45,817 nt of DNA from an uncultured Lachnospiraceae bacterium. GTDB lineage: Bacteria; Bacillota; Clostridia; Lachnospirales; Lachnospiraceae. Below the pieces are notes generated by a model, which worked only from the letters and a program-made list of their open reading frames with translations, did not search any database and was not told the origin of the DNA. Shown one piece after another: positions 17,418-24,730 of this stretch (within the stretch, counting starts at the first letter, position 1; each line of letters begins with the position of its first letter). The stretch is taken from positions 1 to 45,817 of the forward strand of contig CACZFF010000018.1 of the NCBI GenBank assembly GCA_902780385.1. The letters are read 5' to 3'. Both the position numbers and the translations under genes were made by a program.

Positions 17418-17978
17418 ATGGACGACAATAAGATTATAGAGTTGTTCTGGGACAGGGACGAGACGGCCATAGAAGAGACTTCAGCTGTCTACGGAAGATA
17501 CTGTCGTAAGATTGCCTTTAATATCCTCGGCAGCGAGGAGGATGTGGAAGAGTGTCTGAATGATACATGGCTGGGTGCCTGGAACAGCATTCCGCCCGCC
17601 CGTCCCGATTGCCTGAGTGCTTTCCTTGGCAGGATCACGAGAAATCTTGCCATATCCCGTTACAGGGCGGGCCATGCCCTTAAGAGGACAGGGGACCGGC
17701 TGTCAGAATCCCTCGATGAGCTGGGAGACATTTCGGGCCTGTCATCCAACAATGTAGAGGAGACGGTGGACAGGAAGACACTGGAGGCGGCGATCAACAA
17801 GTATCTCGATACCTGTTCCCAAAAACAGCGGAGACTGTTTGTGAGACGATATTTTTATATGGATTCTGTCGCCGAGATCGCACAGATGTATGACCTGGGA
17901 CAGAGTGATGTGAAGGTGACGCTGCTAAGAATGCGGCGCTCCCTGAAGAAAAAACTGGAAGAAGAGGGCTTGATGTAA
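17418..17978 (+). CDS. ECF RNA polymerase sigma factor
   Basis: A 186-residue sigma-70-family protein made of regions 2 and 4 only. Region 2 is AFNILGSEEDVEECLNDTWLGAWNSIPPARP with SAFLGRITRNLAISRYR, the core-binding and -10 part. Region 4 is EIAQMYDLGQSDVKVTLLRMRRSLKKKLEEEG, the helix-turn-helix for the -35. The ATG has a GAGG five bases upstream. Its stop TAA overlaps the next ATG (TAATG), so translation is coupled to the RsiV-like anti-sigma gene. The pair resembles the SigV/RsiV type of cell-envelope stress switch; the stress sensed here cannot be read from the sequence. Confidence 0.9.
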   Translation: MDDNKIIELFWDRDETAIEETSAVYGRYCRKIAFNILGSEEDVEECLNDTWLGAWNSIPPARPDCLSAFLGRITRNLAISRYRAGHALKRTGDRLSESLDELGDISGLSSNNVEETVDRKTLEAAINKYLDTCSQKQRRLFVRRYFYMDSVAEIAQMYDLGQSDVKVTLLRMRRSLKKKLEEEGLM

Positions 17979-19045
17979 TGGATAAATTCGATATTCTGGA
18001 GGCGATGAGCGGAATCCGGGACGAGTATATAGAGGATGCCGCGGCATTTCCGAATCAGGCCGTACAGAGCGAAGAGCAGAATGTGCCCCTGGAAAACAAG
18101 AGAGGAAAGGATCCGAAGCGTCCGAAAATCCTGCGGCTGCAAAGATGGGCGGCGACGGCTGCCGCGCTTTTGTGTGTGTGCGTGATCGCATTTACCATCC
18201 GCTCCAGCCAAAGTGAACGCGCTGCAGATTCCGATCTGAAGGATGCTGGTATGCTCTCGATGGCTAAGGAAGAAGTGATCGTTGAGGATGAGATCGCGGA
18301 GAATGAGATAAGTACAGAAGACGCGGAAAGAGTTGTTACCGGGGGCGGATCCTCTGCCTTTGATGACGGCGGTGTCTCTATGGCTTCCGAGGCTTCCGGA
18401 TCAGCGGCTCCGGATTCACTGGTCAGCAGTGATACCGGCCCGGCAGAGACTGAGATGTATGTGGATCAGCCGGAAGGAGAGGATGTTTCCCCTGCTGCAG
18501 CTATGGCTAATGCCGGTGTCAGCGGTCAGGTCAGGCAGATGACAGAAGAGACGGTCCGGGTATTTGAAAACTCCCTGGCGGAGGAAACCGGCTACAGTAG
18601 TCTCCGTTTTACTCATGAGATCACAACAGATTCCGCAGACTGGTTTTCGCTGAAGATGAAAGCATATACCTGTGCGGCAGACGGGTTCGAGCAGGTGACA
18701 CATTTTAATATCAATCTGGATTCCTCTGAGTATGTGACTCTGGATACCCTGTTTTCAGAGGACACAGATTATATCACTCCGTTGAGCAATGAAGTCATCC
18801 GTCAGATGCGCGAGAGGATGGCCTCGGATCCTGATGCCGAATTCTGGCTCGATTCCGAAGAAGGAAGTGACTATGATTTCACGGAGATCAGCCCTGCTCA
18901 GGATTTCTATTTTGATTCTGACGGAAACCTGGTTCTGTGTTTTAACGAGGGCGAGGCGGCCCCCCTGTATATGGGAGAGGTCGAGTTTACAATCCCGCGT
19001 GAGATCACGGACAGACTCTTAAAGGATTCAGATAAAACAGAATGA
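17978..19045 (+). CDS. RsiV-like membrane anti-sigma factor (DUF3298-type C terminus)
   Basis: A 355-residue single-span protein. Residues 1-45 are cytoplasmic and would bind the sigma factor, a membrane segment spans about 50-66 (WAATAAALLCVCVIAFTI), and the outside part has an acidic low-complexity linker to about 185. The last 160 residues (FTHEITTDSADWFSLKMKAY, ISPAQDFYFDSDGNLVLCFNEGEAAP, FTIPREI) match the DUF3298 domain of RsiV. In Bacillus subtilis RsiV this domain binds lysozyme and triggers cleavage by signal peptidase and then the site-2 protease RasP. Coupled to the sigma gene by a 1-base overlap. Lysozyme as ligand is inference only. Confidence 0.82.
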   Translation: MDKFDILEAMSGIRDEYIEDAAAFPNQAVQSEEQNVPLENKRGKDPKRPKILRLQRWAATAAALLCVCVIAFTIRSSQSERAADSDLKDAGMLSMAKEEVIVEDEIAENEISTEDAERVVTGGGSSAFDDGGVSMASEASGSAAPDSLVSSDTGPAETEMYVDQPEGEDVSPAAAMANAGVSGQVRQMTEETVRVFENSLAEETGYSSLRFTHEITTDSADWFSLKMKAYTCAADGFEQVTHFNINLDSSEYVTLDTLFSEDTDYITPLSNEVIRQMRERMASDPDAEFWLDSEEGSDYDFTEISPAQDFYFDSDGNLVLCFNEGEAAPLYMGEVEFTIPREITDRLLKDSDKTE

Positions 19046-19077
19046 CCAATGACCCGGCCGGCAGACTGCGGCTTCAT

Positions 19078-19117
19078 AAGCCCGTAAGGAGAGAACTTCT
19101 CCGACGGGCTTTTCTTT
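19078..19117 (+). terminator. Terminator after the anti-sigma gene
   Basis: AAGCCCGT (19078-19085) pairs with ACGGGCTT (19104-19111), with an inner GGAGA/TCTCC stem, followed by TTCTTT. Confidence 0.85.
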
Positions 19118-19248
19118 ATGCCCTTTATCAAATCCAGATCATAAACAAACGGCTGTACATTCTGTGACATTACATCTAAACAGTTTTATATGCATTTTTG
19201 GATTATAATCTTAAACTTTTTATCTATTCTGATGAAAAAATAATTATA

Positions 19249-19278
19249 TTGACATAAAAAATATATAAACTGTATAAT
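19249..19278 (+). promoter_or_regulatory. Consensus promoter of the mannose-family PTS operon
   Basis: Perfect TTGACA (19249-19254), 18-base spacer, perfect TATAAT (19273-19278) in an AT-rich stretch. The leader to the first start is about 75 bases. I saw neither a good cre site nor a sigma-54 -24/-12 promoter. Apart from this promoter and the preceding terminator the 316-base gap holds no gene. Confidence 0.85.
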
Positions 19279-19361
19279 AAAAAATGTAATTCATGCTCGA
19301 TTGAGACAGTAACTGTTTTCGACCGGAGTATGAGAAAATATCACAGAAGGGAGTTTTTATA

Positions 19362-20354
19362 ATGGTAGGGATTATCCTTGCAAGTCATGGTGACTTTGCG
19401 ACAGGCATCTATTCCTCTGCATGCATGGTTTTCGGCGAAGCGGACGACGTGATTCCTGTTACTTTCCACAACGGCGAAACGCCGGATGACCTGCGCGCGA
19501 AGATCCAGGAAGCGGTTACGAAGCTGGAAGATCCTGAGAACGTGCTGTTCATGTGCGATCTGTTCGCAGGAACACCGTACAACCAGATTTTCCTGCTGAG
19601 CGCTGACCATCCCGGATGGGCGATCGTGACAGGCATGAATCTGCCTATGATCGCAGAAGCGTATGGGGCAAGAGATGATTTTGAGACAGCCGGAGAGGTT
19701 GCTACTGCTATTGTCAGTGCAGCAAGAGAGGGAATCGTGACTCATCCCGAGTCCCTGATGCCCGCTGATGCTGCTCCTGCACCTGCAGCTGCCGCTTCCG
19801 CAGAGCCCACCGGCGCCATTCCTCCGGGAACGGTCCTGGGCGACGGCCACATCAAATATGTTCTTGCCCGTATTGATTCACGTCTTCTTCATGGACAGGT
19901 TGCAACGGCGTGGTCCAAGACCACTCAGCCGACTCGTATCATTGTCTGCTCCGATGGAGTTGCACACGATGATCTGCGTAAGACTCTGATCGAGCAGGCG
20001 GCACCGCCCGGAGTCAAGGCCAATGTCGTTCCGATCGACAAGATCATCCAGGTCGCCAAAGATCCCAGATTCGGTGCAACCAAGGCACTGCTTCTGTTTG
20101 AAACACCTCAGGATGCGCTCCGCGCTATCAAGGGAGGTGTCGACATCAAGGAGCTCAATGTCGGTTCCATGGCACATTCACTCGGCAAGGTAGCTGTCAA
20201 CAAAGTTCTTTCCCTCGGCAAAGAAGATGTTGAGACTTTCGATGAGCTCAAGAAGCTCGGCATTACATTTGATGTCCGTAAAGTTCCCACAGATTCAAGG
20301 GAAGACATGAACGCTATCATTGAGAAAGCGCGCACAGAGCTTGCCAATGCGTAA
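19362..20354 (+). CDS. manX: PTS mannose/fructose/sorbose-family EIIAB component
   Basis: Passes phosphate from HPr to incoming sugar. The 330-residue protein fuses EIIA (about 1-130) and EIIB (about 163-330) through an Ala/Pro linker. EIIA begins GIILASHGDFATG, with His9 as the phosphorylated residue, and has FMCDLFAGTPYNQ. EIIB has ARIDSRLLHGQVATAW, with His177 as the phosphorylated residue, and GSMAHSLGKV. The AB fusion follows the ManX layout. ATG 19362 follows AAGGGAG. First gene of manXYZ. Mannose or glucose is the likely sugar, supported by the manO gene downstream, but the sequence alone does not fix specificity. Confidence 0.9.
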   Translation: MVGIILASHGDFATGIYSSACMVFGEADDVIPVTFHNGETPDDLRAKIQEAVTKLEDPENVLFMCDLFAGTPYNQIFLLSADHPGWAIVTGMNLPMIAEAYGARDDFETAGEVATAIVSAAREGIVTHPESLMPADAAPAPAAAASAEPTGAIPPGTVLGDGHIKYVLARIDSRLLHGQVATAWSKTTQPTRIIVCSDGVAHDDLRKTLIEQAAPPGVKANVVPIDKIIQVAKDPRFGATKALLLFETPQDALRAIKGGVDIKELNVGSMAHSLGKVAVNKVLSLGKEDVETFDELKKLGITFDVRKVPTDSREDMNAIIEKARTELANA

Positions 20355-20396
20355 TTTTTACGATGTGAAGTGTACATGAACTGATTGGAGGTTTAT

Positions 20397-21203
20397 ATGA
20401 ACGTTATATCCATAGTGTTGGTCGTTATCGTAGCTTTTCTGGCAGGCATGGAAGGCATTCTTGATGAGTTCCAGTTCCATCAGCCTCTCGTGGCCTGCAC
20501 ACTGATCGGTATCGTCTGCGGACAGCCCGCAGCAGGAATCATCCTCGGCGGATCTCTTCAGATGATCGCCATGGGCTGGGCGAATATCGGCGCGGCAGTC
20601 GCTCCCGACGCAGCTCTGGCATCCGTTGCATCCGCAATCATCCTGATGAAGGGCGGACAGGGTGCGGAAGGTGCTTCCACTGCTATCGCAGTCGCAATCC
20701 CTCTGGCAGTCGCCGGTCTGTTCCTGACCATGGTTGCCCGTACTCTGGCAGTCCCGATCGTCCACGGAATGGACGCTGCAGCTGAGAATGCTGATTTCGG
20801 CAGGATCGAGATGCTGCAGTGGGCGGCAATCTTCATGCAGGGCCTTCGTATTGCGATCCCCGCAGCCGCTCTTTGTGTCGTTCCCGCAGAAGTGGTTTCC
20901 AATCTTCTGAACAGCATGCCCGCATGGCTGACAGACGGTATGTCCATCGGCGGCGGCATGGTCGTTGCAGTCGGTTATGCTCTCGTTATCAACATGATGG
21001 CGACTGCAGAAGTGTGGCCTTTCTTCTTCATCGGCTTTGCACTTGCTGCCATTTCCGACCTGACCCTCATCGGCCTTGGTATCGTCGCAGTCGCGATCGC
21101 TTTCATCTACCTGAACCTGTCTGAAAAAGGCGGCAGCGCAGCAGGCGGTGCAGCAGCAGGCGGCAGCGGTGACCCTCTCGGCGATATCCTGAACGATTAT
21201 TGA
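20397..21203 (+). CDS. manY: PTS mannose-family EIIC permease
   Basis: Membrane channel subunit, 268 residues, entirely hydrophobic with the EII-Sor/Man C pattern (GILDEFQFHQPLVACTLIG near the start, QMIAMGWANIGAAVAPDAA). It forms the sugar path together with EIID. A TTG at 20385 extends the frame, but ATG 20397 sits five bases after GGAGG and is the true start. The C-terminal tail is a Gly/Ala/Ser run ending at the next gene. The EIID start is 17 bases downstream of the stop. Confidence 0.9.
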   Translation: MNVISIVLVVIVAFLAGMEGILDEFQFHQPLVACTLIGIVCGQPAAGIILGGSLQMIAMGWANIGAAVAPDAALASVASAIILMKGGQGAEGASTAIAVAIPLAVAGLFLTMVARTLAVPIVHGMDAAAENADFGRIEMLQWAAIFMQGLRIAIPAAALCVVPAEVVSNLLNSMPAWLTDGMSIGGGMVVAVGYALVINMMATAEVWPFFFIGFALAAISDLTLIGLGIVAVAIAFIYLNLSEKGGSAAGGAAAGGSGDPLGDILNDY

Positions 21204-21220
21204 TTAAGGAGGAATACGCA

Positions 21221-22135
21221 ATGGCTGAAAAGAAAGTCGCTTTAACTAAACAGGACAGAATATCTGTCTGCATCCGTTCCACTTTCCTTCAGGGTTCCTG
21301 GAACTATGAGCGTATGCAGAACGGCGGTTACTGCTATGCTATGATCCCCGCTATTAAAAGACTCTACACCACAAAAGAAGAGCAGGCGGCAGCACTCAAG
21401 CGCCACCTTGAGTTCTTCAATACACAGCCTTACGTTGCTTCTCCTATCCTCGGCGTTACACTGGCGCTTGAGGAGGACCGCGCGAACGGCGCACCGGTCG
21501 ATGACGCCGCGATCCAGGGCGTTAAAGTCGGTATGATGGGACCTCTCGCAGGTGTCGGCGATCCTATCTTCTGGTTCACCGTACGTCCTATCCTCGGTGC
21601 TCTGGCTGCTTCCTTCGCAATGAGCGGAAACATTCTCGGACCCATCCTTTTCTTCGTCCTCTGGAACGTGATCCGTTATGCATTCCTGTGGTATACACAG
21701 GAGTTCGGCTACAAAGCCGGTACTGCGATCACCAAGGACCTGTCCGGCGGCCTTCTGCAGAAGGTTACACAGGGTGCTTCCATCCTGGGTATGTTCGTCC
21801 TGGGTGCCCTGGTTCAGCGCTGGGTTTCCGTCAGCTTCCCCTTCAAGGTATCTGAAGTCCAGCTGTCCGAAGGCGCTTACATTGACTGGGCAAACCTTCC
21901 TGCCGGCGGCGAAGGCATCAAGACTGCCATCAGCCAGTATGCATCCGGTATGTCCCTTGATCCTGTCAAGGTTACTACCATGCAGGACAACCTGAATTCC
22001 CTGGTACCCGGACTTGCAGCTCTGCTGCTGACCTTCCTGTGCATGTATCTGCTCAAGAGGAAAGTCTCCCCGATCGTTATCATCCTCGGCCTCTTCGTCG
22101 TAGGTATCGTACTCCACGTTCTCGGAATCATGTGA
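21221..22135 (+). CDS. manZ: PTS mannose-family EIID component
   Basis: Second membrane subunit of the mannose-type permease, 304 residues. The N-terminal cytosolic part is typical (STFLQGSWNYERMQNGGYCYAMIPAI, HLEFFNTQPYVASPILGV, MMGPLAGVGDPIFW) and the C terminus holds membrane helices. ATG 21221 follows AAGGAGG at ideal spacing; the frame opens at 21200. Last gene of the tight manXYZ run; a GC-rich hairpin begins about 105 bases further on. Confidence 0.92.
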   Translation: MAEKKVALTKQDRISVCIRSTFLQGSWNYERMQNGGYCYAMIPAIKRLYTTKEEQAAALKRHLEFFNTQPYVASPILGVTLALEEDRANGAPVDDAAIQGVKVGMMGPLAGVGDPIFWFTVRPILGALAASFAMSGNILGPILFFVLWNVIRYAFLWYTQEFGYKAGTAITKDLSGGLLQKVTQGASILGMFVLGALVQRWVSVSFPFKVSEVQLSEGAYIDWANLPAGGEGIKTAISQYASGMSLDPVKVTTMQDNLNSLVPGLAALLLTFLCMYLLKRKVSPIVIILGLFVVGIVLHVLGIM

Positions 22136-22241
22136 TTTTTGATCGTGTGATCGGTGCATTTGCCGGCCTGTCGCTATGATAAAAAACATATACAGACAGG
22201 ATGACAGGCAGATGGTGAGTACATGTGAATAAGTATTTTGG

Positions 22242-22276
22242 CGCCCCCGCAGACGGCTTATGCTGCTGCGGGGGCG
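22242..22276 (+). terminator. GC-rich hairpin after manZ, possible terminator
   Basis: CGCCCCCGCAG (22242-22252) pairs perfectly with CTGCGGGGGCG (22266-22276). Only a TTGT follows, so termination may be partial. Confidence 0.55.
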
Positions 22277-22303
22277 TTGTATGTCTGTGTGAGTCACGAG
22301 TGT

Positions 22304-22375
22304 GAGTCACGAGGGACGGTTCCGAAAAACTCATTGTGCGCAATGAGTTTTCTGGAACCGTCCCTCGCGACTCAT
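22304..22375. repeat. Palindromic GGGACGGTTC repeat, copy 1
   Basis: A near-perfect hairpin of about 70 bases: GAGTCACGAGGGACGGTTCC at the left, GGAACCGTCCCTCGCGACTC at the right, and an inner AAAACTCATTG/CAATGAGTTTT stem. A near-identical copy lies at 32313-32386. A short duplicated GAGTCACGAG (22291-22300) sits just before it. This is a dispersed non-coding element. Confidence 0.85.
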
Positions 22376-22384
22376 GGAATCCGA

Positions 22385-22413
22385 TTGAAAAAAAAGCCTG
22401 TGCGTGATACGAT
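22385..22413 (+). promoter_or_regulatory. Candidate promoter for manO
   Basis: TTGAAA (22385-22390), 17-base spacer, TACGAT (22408-22413), 40 bases before the start codon. It would let manO be transcribed apart from manXYZ. Confidence 0.45.
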
Positions 22414-22452
22414 AGTACAGCATGAAATCACGCAAAATGAAGGAGATTCGAA

Positions 22453-22827
22453 ATGGCTGAATCGATGAACAGGACTGTTGAATATGCCTGCAAGGGAACT
22501 TCTTTTCTTGGTCTGCAGAATTACGGCAAGATCATGGTCGGCGACAAGTCTTTTGAGTTTTATGATGACCGCAACGTCGAGAATTATATACAGATTCCCT
22601 GGGAGGAGATCAACTATATCGTTGCGGATGTTGCCTTCGGCGGGAAATGGATCCCCCGCTTTGAAGTGCAGACCTTTCACAATGGGAATTATCGGTTTTC
22701 TGCAGGAAAAGATACCAAGCCCCTGCTCCGTGCCTGTCGGGAGCATGTGCCGGCGGATCATATGACCAGGGCCCTGTCAGCAGGACAGAAGCTCAGCCGG
22801 GGCCTGAAGGCACGGCTGGGAAAATAA
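22453..22827 (+). CDS. manO: DUF956 family protein (ManO), mannose-PTS associated
   Basis: A 124-residue soluble protein of the DUF956 family, which is found next to mannose-type PTS genes in Firmicutes and called ManO there. Recognisable parts are CKGTSFLGLQNYGKIMVGDKSFEFY, IQIPWEEINYIVADV and WIPRFEVQT, followed by RFSAGKDTKPLLRACR. The fold looks PH-like (beta-rich with a final helix). Its exact role is unsettled; a regulatory effect on the permease is proposed. AAGGAG lies seven bases before ATG 22453. It follows manXYZ across a hairpin and repeat element and seems to have its own promoter. Confidence 0.85.
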   Translation: MAESMNRTVEYACKGTSFLGLQNYGKIMVGDKSFEFYDDRNVENYIQIPWEEINYIVADVAFGGKWIPRFEVQTFHNGNYRFSAGKDTKPLLRACREHVPADHMTRALSAGQKLSRGLKARLGK

Positions 22828-22871
22828 AAAATATGAGTTTGACCTCAGATTAATTTAAGTACAATAAAAAC

Positions 22872-22920
22872 GACAATCTTAATTTATTATATCAAGACAA
22901 TCTTATTTATTATATCAATC
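22872..22920 (+). repeat. 24-bp tandem duplication upstream of thrH
   Basis: GACAATCTTAATTTATTATA (22872 on) repeats as GACAATCTTATTTATTATAT (22896 on), each ending ATATCAA or TATCAATC. The pair fills the thrH leader. A TTGACC (22839-22844) with TACAAT (22860-22865) only 15 bases apart just before it may be the promoter. Confidence 0.75.
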
Positions 22921-22936
22921 AGAAAGGAACAAAAAG

Positions 22937-23542
22937 ATGCATATCGTATGTTTGGATCTGGAAGGCGTGCTGGTACCGGAAATCTGGATTGCTTTTTCAG
23001 AGGTGACAGGAATCCCTGAGCTCACAAGGACAACCCGCGATGAACCGGATTATGAAAAACTGATGGCTTTCCGCAGGGGCATTCTGCATGAGCACGGTCT
23101 GGGGCTTCCCCAGATTCAGGAGACGATTGCCAAGATCGATCCTCTGCCCGGTGCATTGGAGTTCCTCAACGAGCTGCGCAGCATGACGCAGGCGGTCATT
23201 ATCAGCGACACCTTCACGGAGTTCGCCATGCCTCTGATGAAAAAGCTTGGCTGGCCGACCCTTTTCTGCAATTCTCTGATCGTTGCTCCCGACGGAGAAA
23301 TCATCGGCCACAAGATGCGTGTCGAGAACTCCAAGTATTCCACTGTCAAAGCCCTTCAGTCCATCGGTTTTGAGACGATCGGCATCGGTGACAGCTATAA
23401 TGACCTGGCCATGATCCAGGCGGGCAAGGACGGCTTCTTGTTCCGCACGACGGACCAGATCCGCAAGGATCACCCGGAGCTTCCTGTTTTTGATGAATAT
23501 GATGATCTGCTGGCAGCGATCAAAAAGGTGATCGGTGCATAA
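22937..23542 (+). CDS. thrH: ThrH: phosphoserine phosphatase / homoserine phosphotransferase
   Basis: HAD-family enzyme of 201 residues. In Pseudomonas aeruginosa ThrH hydrolyses phosphoserine and can pass the phosphate to homoserine, linking serine and threonine synthesis. The start HIVCLDLEGVLVPEIWIAF is the ThrH version of the DxD motif (Asp6 nucleophile, Glu8 in place of the second Asp). Later motifs are VIISDTFTEF (motif II), a conserved Lys in KMRVENSKY, and IGIGDSYNDLAM (motif III). ATG 22937 follows AAAGGA. The mscS-like gene starts 14 bases after its stop, so the two are likely co-transcribed. Confidence 0.9.
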   Translation: MHIVCLDLEGVLVPEIWIAFSEVTGIPELTRTTRDEPDYEKLMAFRRGILHEHGLGLPQIQETIAKIDPLPGALEFLNELRSMTQAVIISDTFTEFAMPLMKKLGWPTLFCNSLIVAPDGEIIGHKMRVENSKYSTVKALQSIGFETIGIGDSYNDLAMIQAGKDGFLFRTTDQIRKDHPELPVFDEYDDLLAAIKKVIGA

Positions 23543-23556
23543 GGGAGGGAGACAGT

Positions 23557-24447
23557 TTGGCAAATATCTTTAGTACGGCTGCGGATTCCATACAGATCGA
23601 AGATATTGAGCAGATCGATGCTTCTGACCTGACCGTGTCCAATCTGAAACGTTTTTTTGAAAGCCTGCTCCCGGGCATCCGTTCTCTGGCTTTTGACATC
23701 ATCGTCTGCATCATCATCTATATAGTGGGAAGGAAGCTGATCAAACTCCTTCACAAGATGCTGAATAAAACCCTGGAAAAAACACAGGCGGATGTGGGTG
23801 TCGTAAAGTTCCTGGGATCAGCCCTGGAGATCATCCTCTACGTTTTCCTGTTCTTTATGATCCTGGGACAGCTGGGTGTAAATACAGCCTCGATCATAAC
23901 AGTACTGGGCACTGCCATGCTGGCGGTCGGCATGTCCCTGCAGGGGAGCCTTTCCAATGTGGCGGGCGGTATCCTGATCCTGTTTACCAAGCCCTTTCGT
24001 GTCGGCCACTATATTATCAGTGACCACGGCGAGGGAACAGTCACTATGATCGGCCTGTTCTATACGACGATCACAACAAAGGACAACCGTGTTCTGACCC
24101 TGCCCAACAGCCAGATCTCAAACTGCGCAGTGACAAACTGCACACAGAATCCCGTCAGGCGTCTGGACACAGTCGTCGGGATCAGTTATGACTCCGATAT
24201 TCGTCTGGCCAAGGAAATCATGGAAAAGACCGCCAGGGACTGCCAATATGTCCTGCAGGACCGCGATATCACTGTCTTTGTGGACAGCCTCGGAGACAGT
24301 TCCGTCGACATCGGATTGTTCTGTTATGTAAATTCTCCTGATTTTCTGGCGGCCAAATGGCAGATCACTGAAGAGATCAAACTCCGCTATGATGAGGCGG
24401 GGATCAGTATTCCCTTCCCCCAGGTCCATGTTCACATGGAAAAGTAA
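23557..24447 (+). CDS. Small-conductance mechanosensitive channel (MscS family)
   Basis: A 296-residue channel that opens on membrane tension and releases solutes in osmotic downshock. Three membrane helices (about 42-65, 83-105 and 112-145). The pore helix AVGMSLQGSLSNVAGGILILFTKPF has the MscS Gly/Ala packing pattern, followed by the cytoplasmic beta domain with FRVGHYI, DNRVLTLPNSQI and the C-terminal PFPQVHVHM. The start is TTG 23557, behind a very strong AAGGGAGGGA; no in-frame ATG fits. Operon with thrH. Confidence 0.92.
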   Translation: MANIFSTAADSIQIEDIEQIDASDLTVSNLKRFFESLLPGIRSLAFDIIVCIIIYIVGRKLIKLLHKMLNKTLEKTQADVGVVKFLGSALEIILYVFLFFMILGQLGVNTASIITVLGTAMLAVGMSLQGSLSNVAGGILILFTKPFRVGHYIISDHGEGTVTMIGLFYTTITTKDNRVLTLPNSQISNCAVTNCTQNPVRRLDTVVGISYDSDIRLAKEIMEKTARDCQYVLQDRDITVFVDSLGDSSVDIGLFCYVNSPDFLAAKWQITEEIKLRYDEAGISIPFPQVHVHMEK

Positions 24448-24610
24448 GATTTGGGAAAGCTGCGTTTTCACATCTTTACAATCCACGCCTGTAACTATTG
24501 ACGCTGCTGCACTTAGGTTTTGTGCGAAAATCCGCGCAAACATCTCGAATTTCAGGTGGGTCTGTACTATAAATTCAGGGGAGACGAAGACCCTTCCCCT
24601 GTCTCCCTTA

Positions 24611-24656
24611 TTCACGCCCTATCGAGGGCGTGAATTTGTTTCAGGGCGTGAATTTG
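24611..24656. repeat. AGGGCGTGAATTTG repeats with hairpin
   Basis: TTCACGCCCT (24611-24620) pairs with AGGGCGTGAA around a short loop. The 17-base TCGAGGGCGTGAATTTG (24622-24638) recurs identically at 226-242 in this window, and AGGGCGTGAATTTG appears again at 24643-24656. Confidence 0.7.
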
Positions 24657-24689
24657 TATTAGATATTCTTGTGTAATAAGGTCTTGTCA

Positions 24690-24698
24690 TGCTATAAT
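24690..24698 (+). promoter_or_regulatory. Extended -10 promoter for the PIN-like gene
   Basis: TGC followed by TATAAT gives TGnTATAAT. TTGTGT at 24669-24674 is a possible weak -35 with an 18-base spacer. The start codon is 33 bases downstream. Confidence 0.65.
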
Positions 24699-24730
24699 TT
24701 CTGTCAGTTCCGACCGATCAGGGATTGTGT

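Larger units (their letters stand above)
22136..22452 (+). other. 317-base gap between manZ and manO
   Basis: No gene. In order it holds a GC-rich hairpin (22242-22276), a palindromic GGGACGGTTC element (22304-22375) and a promoter-like pair (22385-22413), described separately. Confidence 0.6.
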
